Origin: Hymenobacter sp.
GTDB lineage: Bacteria; Bacteroidota; Bacteroidia; Cytophagales; Hymenobacteraceae
Length of the DNA stretch: 11,391 nucleotides
Direction of reading: 5' to 3'
NCBI GenBank assembly: GCA_025362615.1
Contig: JANYFQ010000189.1
Location: 1 to 11,391 of the forward strand
Positions within the stretch are counted from its first letter, which is position 1. Each line of letters opens with the position of its first letter. The position numbers were made by a program, and so were the translations under genes. The notes beneath the pieces are model-generated. The model saw only the letters and a list, made by a program, of their open reading frames with translations. It was not told where the DNA came from and did not search any database. This document shows positions 1 through 5,901 of the stretch, piece by piece.

Positions 1-118
1 GCACATCGGCAAAGCTCAGGCGCTCGTACTCGGCCACGGTTTCGTGGAGGTTGGGGCCGCTGACGGTGAAGTGAAACTGCCGGCGCCCGATACGCTTGGA
101 AATCATCATCTGTAACAT
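1..118 (-). CDS. Unrecognised protein, N-terminal 39 codons only
   Basis: An open frame on the minus strand begins near 118 and runs off the left edge. It has in-frame ATGs at 118, 109 and 106. The peptide is basic at first (MISKRIGRRQ) and then reads FHFTVSGPNLHETVAEYERL. There is no signal peptide or membrane segment in the visible part, so a cytoplasmic protein is likely. I prefer ATG 109 or 106, because a GC hairpin at 127-139 lies only 8 nt upstream of ATG 118, but the choice is not secure. Codon use is GC-rich like the neighbours. I do not recognise the family from 39 residues and assign no function. Confidence 0.55.
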   Translation of the reverse strand, partial: MLQMMISKRIGRRQFHFTVSGPNLHETVAEYERLSFADV

Positions 119-126
119 AAACAAAC

Positions 127-139
127 GCCCCGCCGGGGC
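127..139 (-). terminator. GC-rich hairpin just upstream of the left-edge gene
   Basis: GCCCC (127-131) pairs with GGGGC (135-139) across a 3-nt loop. On the minus strand the stem is preceded by a T5 run and followed by GTTTGTTT, as in a weak intrinsic terminator or attenuator. It lies 8-20 nt before the first possible ATG. It could end transcripts from the S8 protease gene or attenuate the left-edge gene. The stem is short and the trailing T-tract is interrupted, so confidence is low. Confidence 0.35.
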
Positions 140-258
140 AGCAAAAAGGTGAAAAATAAGTGCCGGGCCATCAGTTCGACGGCTCGTCTGGTGGCCCGTA
201 GCACCCGTGTTTGTCTAACGGCGGTAGTGCCCTGGATAGTTTCCTGAATGCCTGTTTT

Positions 259-307
259 GTTAGTCAGAAAAGCTAAAAAAATTAGCCTGATAACTGCGTC
301 TGACAAC
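259..307. repeat. Nested inverted repeat downstream of the S8 protease
   Basis: The outer arms GTTAGTCAGA (259-268) and TCTGACAAC (299-307) are complementary apart from one bulged A. Inside them GCTAA (272-276) pairs with TTAGC (282-286) around an A5 loop. The element lies about 50-95 nt past the S8 protease stop on its transcribed strand. It may be a 3'-end structure or terminator of that gene. No T-tract follows the outer stem. The rest of 119-353 holds no gene I can support. Confidence 0.4.
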
Positions 308-353
308 GAAGGCATAACCGGAACAGGAAATTGCCGCCCGCGCCCGTTTTTGC

Positions 354-2045
354 CTACTCCTGCACGAACTGCACGGTGCGCGTAACGCCGCCTGTGCTCA
401 CCTGGCAGAGGTAGGTGCCCGGAGCGAGTTGGCCCGTGGTCACGGCCACCTCGTCGGCGGCAGTGGCGGTGGGACGAACGCGCCGCACCACGGCACCCCG
501 AACATCAAAAATGGTGACTTCCAAGAGGTTGCCCGGTACTTGAAGCACCTTCGGCAAACGAAGCAAGAACTGGCCGTTGCTGGTCGGGTTAGGAAACAGC
601 GTCAGCTCATCCGCCACAGCGGGCTGGGCCTGGGCCGTGTCCAGGGTGAGCGTCTGGGCGAAAGCATCGGCGGCCATAAAATTGGGGATGCCGTAGCCCA
701 GGTTGTTGTCGGGGGTATTGGCCTGCGAGGCCGTGCGGCGCAGGGCTAGAATGACTTGCTGGGCCGTCAGGCGCGGGTTGGCCTGCCACAGGCCGGCGGC
801 CAGGCCGGCCAGCTCGGGGCAGGCGTAGGAGGTGCCGTTGCCGCGCACCCGCGCTCCGGTGGGCGTGAGCACGGCGCTGGCCACGCCCATGGCGGCGAGC
901 GTGGGCTTGATGCGCCCGTCGGCCGACGGCCCAAACGACGAAAAGCCCGCCTTGATGCGCGTCGAATCGACGGCCCCGACGCTGATGATGGAGTCGGCAT
1001 CGGCCGGGGCCGACACGTAGCGCCACGCGTTGCGGCCTTCGTTGCCGTTGGCCACCAGCACGAGCATTCCCACGCGGGCGGCCACGGCGGCGGCCCGCGT
1101 CGAGAGGGCGGTGCGGCCGTTCATGTCGGCGTAAGTATAGTCCACCGAGGGCGCGTCGAACGTGGTGTAGCCCAGCGAGGAGCTGATGATGTCCACGCCG
1201 GCCGAGTCGGCGTATTCGGCGGCGGCCAGCCAGTTGGCCTCCTCAATGGGGTGCTCCGAGGTGGCATCTTCGGTGAGGCAGAGGTGAAAGCCGGCGCGGG
1301 GCGCGGTGCCGATGTAAAAGCCGGTTTGTTCGGCTCCTATCAGCCCCAGGCAGTTGGTGCCGTGGCTGTCGCGGGTGTAAACATTACGCCCGCCGTCCAC
1401 GAAGTTGCGGGTGCCGAGCAGGCGGTTTTGGGCGAAAAGCGGCTGCATGGCCGGGATGCGGTCCACGCCCGGAAACCCGGCATCAAACACGGCAATCTGG
1501 ATGCCTTCGCCCCGAAAGCCGGCGTCGTGCATGGCCACGGCCCCGATGACTTGGTTCTGAGCGAAGGGCGGGCCGTAGTCGGCGCGGGTGCCGGTGGTGG
1601 CAGTAGTGCGGGCGGCCGTGGGGGCGGCTTCGGCCCACACGCGCCCGGTGCCCGGCTTCGGCCCCCGGTTCAGGGTTTGGGCCGAGGCCACGATGGGCAG
1701 GGCCTGAATGCGGCGCAGGGTGGGCGAATCGCAGGCCACAACCAGCGCATTGAACCACTTCGAGGCGTACTGCACGGTGGGCCGGCCGGCCACGGCCCGC
1801 ACCTGGGCCACGTAGGCGGGGTTCACGGGCAAGTCGCGGGGCAGCACGGCAATGCGCTGCCGCTGCCGCCGCGCCAGCGCCCGCGCCGACAAAAACGCCT
1901 GCGGCTGGGCCACCGAAAACGGCGTACCCGTTTTGTTGCGCAGGTACACCAGGTGGCGGCGCACCGTGCCCTGGGCGGCGGCCTTGGGCACGGCGGCGGC
2001 CAGCAAGCCCACGATTGCCAGGCCGGTAACTATGTATCCTTTCAT
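354..2045 (-). CDS. Secreted S8 (subtilisin-like) serine protease with T9SS type A sorting domain
   Basis: A 563-residue preproprotein. Residues 1-24 are a Sec signal peptide (hydrophobic run, then AAAQ). Residues 26-130 form an N-terminal prodomain typical of Bacteroidota S8 proteases, including FLSARALARRQRQ. The catalytic domain has Asp188 (IAVFDAGF), His228 (DSHGTNC), oxyanion Asn333 (ANGNEG) and Ser406 (GNGTSYACPE), so the triad is complete. Residues from about 481 to the end (LFPNPTSNGQF, then FDVRG, then LAPGTYLCQV) are a T9SS type A C-terminal domain, used by family analogy for export across the outer membrane by the type IX machinery. The ATG at 2045 is directly followed by the signal sequence. 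A degenerate -7-like TATTTTG sits 9-15 nt upstream (2060-2054). The gene appears monocistronic. The substrate is unknown; a nutritional exoprotease is the default inference. Confidence 0.95.
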   Translation of the reverse strand: MKGYIVTGLAIVGLLAAAVPKAAAQGTVRRHLVYLRNKTGTPFSVAQPQAFLSARALARRQRQRIAVLPRDLPVNPAYVAQVRAVAGRPTVQYASKWFNALVVACDSPTLRRIQALPIVASAQTLNRGPKPGTGRVWAEAAPTAARTTATTGTRADYGPPFAQNQVIGAVAMHDAGFRGEGIQIAVFDAGFPGVDRIPAMQPLFAQNRLLGTRNFVDGGRNVYTRDSHGTNCLGLIGAEQTGFYIGTAPRAGFHLCLTEDATSEHPIEEANWLAAAEYADSAGVDIISSSLGYTTFDAPSVDYTYADMNGRTALSTRAAAVAARVGMLVLVANGNEGRNAWRYVSAPADADSIISVGAVDSTRIKAGFSSFGPSADGRIKPTLAAMGVASAVLTPTGARVRGNGTSYACPELAGLAAGLWQANPRLTAQQVILALRRTASQANTPDNNLGYGIPNFMAADAFAQTLTLDTAQAQPAVADELTLFPNPTSNGQFLLRLPKVLQVPGNLLEVTIFDVRGAVVRRVRPTATAADEVAVTTGQLAPGTYLCQVSTGGVTRTVQFVQE

Positions 2046-2086
2046 TAGAAATGCAAAATATTGGTTGGCGCTTACGTTTCTTATTG

Positions 2087-2114
2087 ACTGCCTGTACTAA
2101 GCGAAACAGGCAGT
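2087..2114. repeat. Perfect 9-bp inverted repeat upstream of the S8 protease
   Basis: ACTGCCTGT (2087-2095) and ACAGGCAGT (2106-2114) are perfectly complementary with a 10-nt loop, 42-69 nt upstream of the protease ATG. On the plus strand a T5 run follows closely, but no plus-strand gene ends here, so a terminator role there is unlikely. An operator or a 5' leader hairpin for the protease is possible. No matching copy was noticed elsewhere in the window. Confidence 0.45.
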
Positions 2115-2154
2115 GGTTTTTGGTGCAATTACTTAATCATTGATGTTACGCAAG

Positions 2155-2257
2155 GTGTCTCTTGTTTCTTGTTTCTTGTTGGGTGTTTGTGAGCGGTTTT
2201 TGGGGCACGAAATCAACCAAAAACAAGAAACAAGCAACAAGCAACGAGAAACACAAG
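2155..2257. repeat. Heptad-periodic inverted repeat A (word close to GTTTCTT)
   Basis: The left arm (about 2155-2189) is an imperfect tandem array of 7-nt units such as TTGTTTC. The right arm (about 2218-2257) is an array of AACAAGC-type units. The arms are reverse complements of each other over about 34 nt with roughly seven mismatches, and are separated by about 28 nt. The element fills the middle of the 295-nt gap between the lipoprotein and the S8 protease. It could fold as a long imperfect hairpin in RNA or extrude in DNA. It encodes nothing I can support. Confidence 0.7.
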
Positions 2258-2340
2258 ATGCTCAAATTGCCCGCGTAACAGCAGTTAATCATTGAACATG
2301 AAAGCCAACAGCTAATGGATGCTGGCCCTCAATCCGACAC

Positions 2341-3075
2341 CTACGGCCCGGTTTCGAGCAGGATTTCGGTGTGGCTGGTGCCGTTGTATACGCCCAGTTG
2401 CGGGTCGCAGGTGTTGGTGCTGGGGTCCTGAAAAATGAAATTAACGCCGCGCCGGTACACCGGCCCGGTGCCCAGGGCAAATACCTGGCGGTAGCTGCGG
2501 CGGGCGCAGTTGTCGTTGTCGGCGGCCCGGCCAATGTTGGCCGTAGCCAGGGCCTGCGGGAAGGTGCGGCCAGCGACACCGGGCAGCGCGGGCAGGGCAA
2601 AGGGCTGGCCGATACTGCCTTTGACGTAGCGCCGGGTTTCGGCCGTCACGGTGTCGCCGCTGGTGTTGGCGTAGGCACTGAAATTCCATTTGGCCGAGTC
2701 GCGGACCGGAAACACCAGCTCGACGGTGCGGCGGTTGGCGCGGGTATAGACCACCCGACGGGCATCGACGGAGAGGGTAAACACGCTGTCGGGCACCCAG
2801 GCGGCGGCAGCCGTGGCCCGCCGGGCCGACTCGACCCGGAATACGGGCTGGCCGGCGGCATCGGGGTAGGTGGCGGTCAGGCGCTCGCGCACCTGGTAGC
2901 TGCTCGTTGTGGTGCCGTAGTTGAGCCACGTCGTATCGAGTACCTGGTAGATGCGGAATTGGCCCACGGCAGCCGGAAAGTAGCCCAGGCCGGGGTCGGT
3001 TGGTTCCAGGTAAGTGGTTTCCTTACAACCCGGCAGCAGCAGCCCACTGGCCAGCACAAGCAGAATTTTTTTCAT
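2341..3075 (-). CDS. Lipoprotein of unknown function
   Basis: A 244-residue predicted lipoprotein. MKKILLVLASGLLLPGC is a classic lipoprotein signal with lipobox LPGC and lipidation at Cys17. The frame is open upstream to about 3270, but the lipobox fixes the start at ATG 3075. The mature part opens with TDPGLGYFPAAVGQFRIYQV, resembling the 'YFP..VG.F..Y.V' opening common in uncharacterised Bacteroidota outer-membrane lipoproteins. It is Thr/Ala/Arg-rich, probably mostly beta, with two cysteines late in the chain (NDNCARR and TNTCDP). No enzyme motif is recognised. It has its own -7 box (3161-3168) and a leader hairpin (3089-3115). It is likely anchored facing the periplasm or cell surface. 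No function is assigned. Confidence 0.8.
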   Translation of the reverse strand: MKKILLVLASGLLLPGCKETTYLEPTDPGLGYFPAAVGQFRIYQVLDTTWLNYGTTTSSYQVRERLTATYPDAAGQPVFRVESARRATAAAAWVPDSVFTLSVDARRVVYTRANRRTVELVFPVRDSAKWNFSAYANTSGDTVTAETRRYVKGSIGQPFALPALPGVAGRTFPQALATANIGRAADNDNCARRSYRQVFALGTGPVYRRGVNFIFQDPSTNTCDPQLGVYNGTSHTEILLETGP

Positions 3076-3088
3076 AAACGGCTCAATG

Positions 3089-3115
3089 AAAAAGGCCCGG
3101 CTTTGGCACCGGCCC
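3089..3115 (-). promoter_or_regulatory. Terminator-like leader hairpin before the 3075 lipoprotein
   Basis: Read on the minus strand, GGCCGG (3114-3109) can pair with CCGGGCC (3100-3094, one bulged base) across the loop TGCCAAAG, and a T5 run follows at once (3093-3089). This is intrinsic-terminator geometry, yet it lies between the predicted promoter (3168-3161) and the start codon, ending 13 nt before the ATG. It may act as an attenuator, or simply protect the transcript's 5' end. No leader peptide or riboswitch family was recognised. Confidence 0.4.
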
Positions 3116-3160
3116 CTGCTCGTGTAACGGAATAATGGCCGGTATTCGTGCCGGAACCCC

Positions 3161-3168
3161 CAAATATA
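3161..3168 (-). promoter_or_regulatory. Bacteroidota-type -7 box for the 3075 lipoprotein
   Basis: On the minus strand this reads TATATTTG, an exact match to the Bacteroidota primary-sigma -7 consensus TAnnTTTG. It lies about 85 nt upstream of the lipoprotein ATG. No convincing TTG is present at the -33 position, so the assignment rests on the -7 box and its position. Confidence 0.45.
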
Positions 3169-3180
3169 ATGCAAGTCTGT

Positions 3181-3217
3181 GGGTTGCCGGGTTGCAGTTG
3201 CCCGTTGCCGGTTTCGG
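3181..3217. repeat. Single-armed tract of GTTGCC units, about 7-nt spacing
   Basis: GTTGC recurs at 3183, 3191, 3197 and 3204, followed by GTTTC at 3211, so the spacing is 8, 6, 7 and 7 nt. No reverse-complement arm is visible within about 100 nt on either side, unlike the elements at 2155-2257 and 5902-6002. It ends about 20 nt before the point where holin homology begins. Confidence 0.5.
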
Positions 3218-3235
3218 TAATAGGCCAATTGCATA

Positions 3236-3445
3236 GCCCCGCCCATCCTGTCCGTTCTCAGCCTGCCCATCGCGGTGCTGACGTTGGGGCTGTTTTATCT
3301 AGTCATTAACTTGATAATCATTTGGTTGGCCGATAAGATGATGACGAGTTTCGACGTTTACGGGTTCCTCAACACCCTGCTTTTCAGCTTGGGCCTGGCC
3401 GTGGTAAATGCGGTGGTGGGGATGATTTTTGACAAAGACGAAGAC
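3236..3445 (+). pseudogene. 5'-truncated remnant of a phage holin family (superfamily IV) membrane protein
   Basis: A 70-codon stretch reads PPILSVLSLPIAVLTLGLFY, then about 50 further residues ending IFDKDED. It matches my memory of the C-terminal half of the ~115-residue phage holin family proteins (4-TMS superfamily IV), with 'KPIL..L.LPI..LTLGLF' and 'DGF..ALLFS' signatures and two or three membrane helices. The N-terminal half is absent. The same frame meets a TAG at 3221, and no other plus frame upstream encodes the missing helices. At the 3' end there is no stop before the terminator at 3488-3517, and the frame stays open to 3739, antisense to the next gene. Both ends are therefore damaged. 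A GTG at 3275 could in principle start a short product, but I call it a pseudogene. Confidence 0.65.
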
Positions 3446-3487
3446 TGCCCGCCGCCACTGCCTTGCGCCGAACCAAAAAACAGACCC

Positions 3488-3517
3488 AAAAAGGCCCGCT
3501 GCAACGCGGGCTTTTTT
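3488..3517. terminator. Bidirectional intrinsic terminator
   Basis: GCCCGC (3494-3499) pairs with GCGGGC (3506-3511) across the loop TGCAAC. A5 flanks the stem on the left and T6 on the right, so it has terminator form on both strands. On the minus strand it ends the DUF4349 transcript 26 nt after its stop. On the plus strand it would have ended the ancestral holin-like gene. Confidence 0.85.
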
Positions 3518-3522
3518 GTTCT

Positions 3523-3564
3523 GCTCACGGCTGAAGTTTTGCTCACGGCTGAACCGGCTGAACC
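3523..3564. repeat. Short direct duplications around the DUF4349 stop codon
   Basis: GCTCACGGCTGAA occurs at 3523-3535 and again at 3541-3553, an 18-nt period, and a 9-nt unit GGCTGAACC is tandem at 3547-3564. On the coding strand this gives the terminal VQPVQP followed by TGA, then a second copy of the stop-containing block just downstream. Slippage of short repeats at the gene end is the simplest explanation. Confidence 0.6.
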
Positions 3565-4445
3565 GGCGGCAGCGGCGGCGCGGGCAACCGGCGTTTGGCG
3601 CGGTAGCGCCTCACCGCCCACCACGTTGCGCCGCCTAGCAACACCAGCGGCCACGCCGATACAAGGGCCAGGAGCAGGCCGGTCAGCAACTCCCAACCGT
3701 CGTAAAACCCCGCTACCAGGCGGCTGCCGAACGATATGACCGGGGCGTCGGGCACGTCCTGGGAAGTCGGCTGGTAGCAACTCAGGGTGACGGTGGCGTA
3801 AGCCACTTGGTCGTTGAGGGTTTTGAGGCGGCTTTCGGTGCTTTCGATTTCCTCGCGCACCTCGCCAATCTGCTTTTCGATGGCCAGGATGTCGCTGATT
3901 TTTTGGGCCTTGGCGAGCAGCGCCACGTAGCGTTGCTCCACGGCGCGTTTGGTGCCGAGGCGGGCGGCCACGTCGGCGTGTTCGGCCGTCACGTCGTCGG
4001 TGGTGAGGTTTTTATGCTCGACGGTGCCTAGCCGGGTCAGCGCCCGCAAGGTGCTTTGGAAGCGGCCGGGCGGCAGCCGCAGCGTCATTTCCTGCCGCCA
4101 CTCGCCGTTTTCGCGGGTTTCGGCGGCGGCACTCAGGTAGCCGCCGCTGCGCTGCACGAGGCTGTCGAGGCGCTGGATGGTGCGGGTCAGGTTGCTGACT
4201 TTGAGGCGAATGTCGGCGTGGTACACCAGCAGCCGGTTCGTCGGCACGGCCGGTGGCGTTGGCAGGGCCGGAGCCTCCGCGCCGGGGGCCCCGCCTTCCG
4301 CTTCGGCATCCGCCGTTCCGGTGGCCGGGGCTTCGGTGGCCGGGGCTTCGGCGGCCATTTTCTGTTCAGGGCCGTCGTTTTTGCCGCAACTGCCTAGCAG
4401 CACGGCCATCAGCAGGCCACCAATCGTTGTTCTCAGCGTTTTCAT
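3543..4445 (-). CDS. DUF4349 domain lipoprotein with C-terminal membrane segment
   Basis: A 300-residue protein. MKTLRTTIGGLLMAVLLGSC is a lipoprotein signal with lipobox LGSC (Cys20). The frame is open further upstream to 4577, but the lipobox fixes the ATG at 4445. Residues 28-70 are a low-complexity Ala/Pro/Glu/Thr linker. Residues 71-225 match DUF4349: RLLVYHADIRLKV, RSGGYLS, RLPPGRFQ, then a helical, probably coiled-coil section at about 165-215 (IEKQIGEVREEIEST) ending in VAYATVTLSCYQP. A transmembrane helix lies at about 253-276, followed by a basic tail (RRYRAKRR) and a Pro-rich end. DUF4349 proteins have no settled biochemical function; the layout suggests an envelope-tethered structural or sensor role. 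It follows murA by 141 nt and ends at a strong bidirectional terminator. Confidence 0.88.
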   Translation of the reverse strand: MKTLRTTIGGLLMAVLLGSCGKNDGPEQKMAAEAPATEAPATGTADAEAEGGAPGAEAPALPTPPAVPTNRLLVYHADIRLKVSNLTRTIQRLDSLVQRSGGYLSAAAETRENGEWRQEMTLRLPPGRFQSTLRALTRLGTVEHKNLTTDDVTAEHADVAARLGTKRAVEQRYVALLAKAQKISDILAIEKQIGEVREEIESTESRLKTLNDQVAYATVTLSCYQPTSQDVPDAPVISFGSRLVAGFYDGWELLTGLLLALVSAWPLVLLGGATWWAVRRYRAKRRLPAPPLPPVQPVQP

Positions 4446-4545
4446 GGGCGGCAGGGCAGCAGGTGGAAAGGCGCACGGCCCAAACCAAGGCCGGCGGTGC
4501 CGTTGCTTGATGCGGAGAGGCCCCGAACGTAACCCGGTTTCGCCA

Positions 4546-4588
4546 AAAAGCCGACAAAGCCACAGCCAATCAGCCAAAACCAGCCATT
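4546..4588. repeat. Degenerate AGCC-rich tract after murA
   Basis: AGCC recurs five times between 4549 and 4586 with spacings of 9, 6, 8 and 10 nt. The word matches the right arm of the heptad repeat at 5960-6002. It starts at the murA stop codon and extends downstream on the transcribed strand. It may be a decayed copy of the same kind of element or a coincidence of base composition. The rest of the 4446-4586 gap shows no exact -7 box. Confidence 0.3.
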
Positions 4589-5891
4589 ACGTGCGCCTGA
4601 TATCAGTTCCCAACGCATTGAGCCGTTGGTCAATAAACTGATACCCCCGGTCAATCTGCTCGACGTTGGAAATCACGCTCGTGCCCTCGGCACTGAGCGC
4701 GGCAATGAGCAGGGCCACACCCGCCCGGATGTCGGGCGAGGTCATCGAGATGCCGCGCAGCCGGGCGCGCTGGTCGAGGCCGATGACGGTGGCGCGGTGC
4801 GGGTCGCAGAGGATGACCTGGGCACCCATGTCGATGAGCTTGTCCACAAAAAACAGCCGGCTCTCGAACATTTTTTGGTGAATCAGCACCGTGCCTTTGG
4901 CCTGGCAGGCCACCACCAGCACGATGCTCAGCAGGTCGGGGGTGAAGCCGGGCCAGGTATGGTCGCTGATGGTGAGGATGCTGCCGTCGAGGTAAGTGCT
5001 TATCTCATAGTGCGGTTGGGCGGGGATAAAGATGTCATCGCCCCGAAATTCGAGCTGAATGCCCAGCTTGCGAAAGGTGTCGGGTATCAGGCCCAGCTCA
5101 GAAATCTGACAGTCTTTGATGGTGATTTCGGAGCCCGTCATGGCCGCCAGACCAATGAAGGAGCCAATTTCAATCATGTCGGGCAGCATCCGGTGTTCGG
5201 TGCCGCCCAGGCTTTCCACGCCCTCAATGGTCAGCAAATTCGAGCCAATGCCCTGAATATTAGCACCCATTCGCGCCAGCATCCGGCAGAGCTGCTGCAA
5301 GTAGGGCTCGCAGGCGGCGTTGTAGATGGTGGTAGTGCCTTCGGCCAGCACGGCGGCCATCACAATGTTGGCCGTGCCCGTTACGGAGGCTTCGTCGAGC
5401 AGCATATGGGTGCCGCGCAGCTTGCCGTCGGCCTTGATGCGGTAAAAATCGGTGCCTTCGAGCGTGAGCTTGCCGCCCAGTTTTTCGAGGCCCAGGAAGT
5501 GCGTGTCCATCGGCCGGCGGCCGATTTTATCGCCGCCCGGCTTGGGGAGCTGGCAGCGCCCGAAGCGCCCGAGCATCGGCCCCAATATCATCACCGAGCC
5601 GCGCAATGCGCTGGCTTGCTTTATAAATTCGGGTGAATCCAGGTAATCCAGGTTCACGGCATCGGCCTGAAAACGGTAGGTGTCGGTGGCCAGGCGGCCG
5701 ACTTTCACCCCCAAGTCGCGCAGCAGCTCAATGAGTTTGTTCACATCCCGGATGTCGGGGATGTTGCTGATGGTAACGGGCTCGGGCGTGAGCAGTACGG
5801 CGCACAGAATTTGCAGCGCCTCGTTTTTTGCCCCTTGCGGGATGATTTCGCCGCGTAGCTGCTGCCCGCCGCGTACTTCAAAGGATGCCAT
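4587..5891 (-). CDS. murA: UDP-N-acetylglucosamine 1-carboxyvinyltransferase (MurA), Asp variant
   Basis: 434 residues, full length for the family. MurA transfers enolpyruvate from phosphoenolpyruvate to UDP-GlcNAc, the first committed step of peptidoglycan synthesis, in the cytoplasm. Visible landmarks are Lys22-Asn23 (GAKNEALQ), the active-site loop LPKPGGDKIGRRPMDTHF with Arg126, Asp319 (WPGFTPDL), and Arg389 (SPDIRAG). The loop residue equivalent to E. coli Cys115 is Asp121. Asp at this position is a known natural variant that keeps activity and removes the fosfomycin alkylation target. I recall the same PGGDKIG motif from other Bacteroidota, so it is probably lineage-typical. The ATG at 5891 places MASFEVRGG at the usual N-terminus. 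DUF4290 lies 115 nt upstream, separated by a heptad inverted repeat. Confidence 0.97.
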   Translation of the reverse strand: MASFEVRGGQQLRGEIIPQGAKNEALQILCAVLLTPEPVTISNIPDIRDVNKLIELLRDLGVKVGRLATDTYRFQADAVNLDYLDSPEFIKQASALRGSVMILGPMLGRFGRCQLPKPGGDKIGRRPMDTHFLGLEKLGGKLTLEGTDFYRIKADGKLRGTHMLLDEASVTGTANIVMAAVLAEGTTTIYNAACEPYLQQLCRMLARMGANIQGIGSNLLTIEGVESLGGTEHRMLPDMIEIGSFIGLAAMTGSEITIKDCQISELGLIPDTFRKLGIQLEFRGDDIFIPAQPHYEISTYLDGSILTISDHTWPGFTPDLLSIVLVVACQAKGTVLIHQKMFESRLFFVDKLIDMGAQVILCDPHRATVIGLDQRARLRGISMTSPDIRAGVALLIAALSAEGTSVISNVEQIDRGYQFIDQRLNALGTDIRRT

Positions 5892-5901
5892 TTGGGGTTT
5901 T

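Noticed and set aside
106..315. 69-codon minus-strand ORF between the left-edge gene and the S8 protease
   Set aside because: Composition is unlike a real protein, it crosses the start of the left-edge gene and a hairpin region, and it shows no recognisable motif.
756..2048. 430-codon plus-strand ORF antisense to the S8 protease
   Set aside because: It is very Gly/Ala/His/Arg-rich, as expected for the complement of a GC-rich gene, and the minus-strand protease has a complete catalytic triad and sorting domain.
2155..2257. CRISPR-like array of short repeats
   Set aside because: The units are 7 nt, contiguous and imperfect, with no unique spacers, and no cas gene is nearby.
3076..3270. 65-residue N-terminal extension of the lipoprotein at 2341-3075
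   Set aside because: It would cross the predicted promoter and leader hairpin and bury a standard lipoprotein signal.
3236..3445. Prophage lysis gene indicating a prophage
   Set aside because: No other phage gene is present, and holin superfamily IV proteins are widespread chromosomal membrane proteins despite their name.
3446..3739. Extension of the holin-like frame into a 154-residue protein
   Set aside because: After IFDKDED the frame reads through the terminator hairpin and then antisense to DUF4349, which is decay of the stop signal rather than a real domain.
4446..4577. 44-residue N-terminal extension of the DUF4349 protein
   Set aside because: It would place the lipobox deep inside the protein; the ATG at 4445 gives a normal lipoprotein signal.
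4626..5636. 336-codon plus-strand ORF antisense to murA
   Set aside because: It lies entirely opposite an unambiguous full-length murA and has no recognisable domain.
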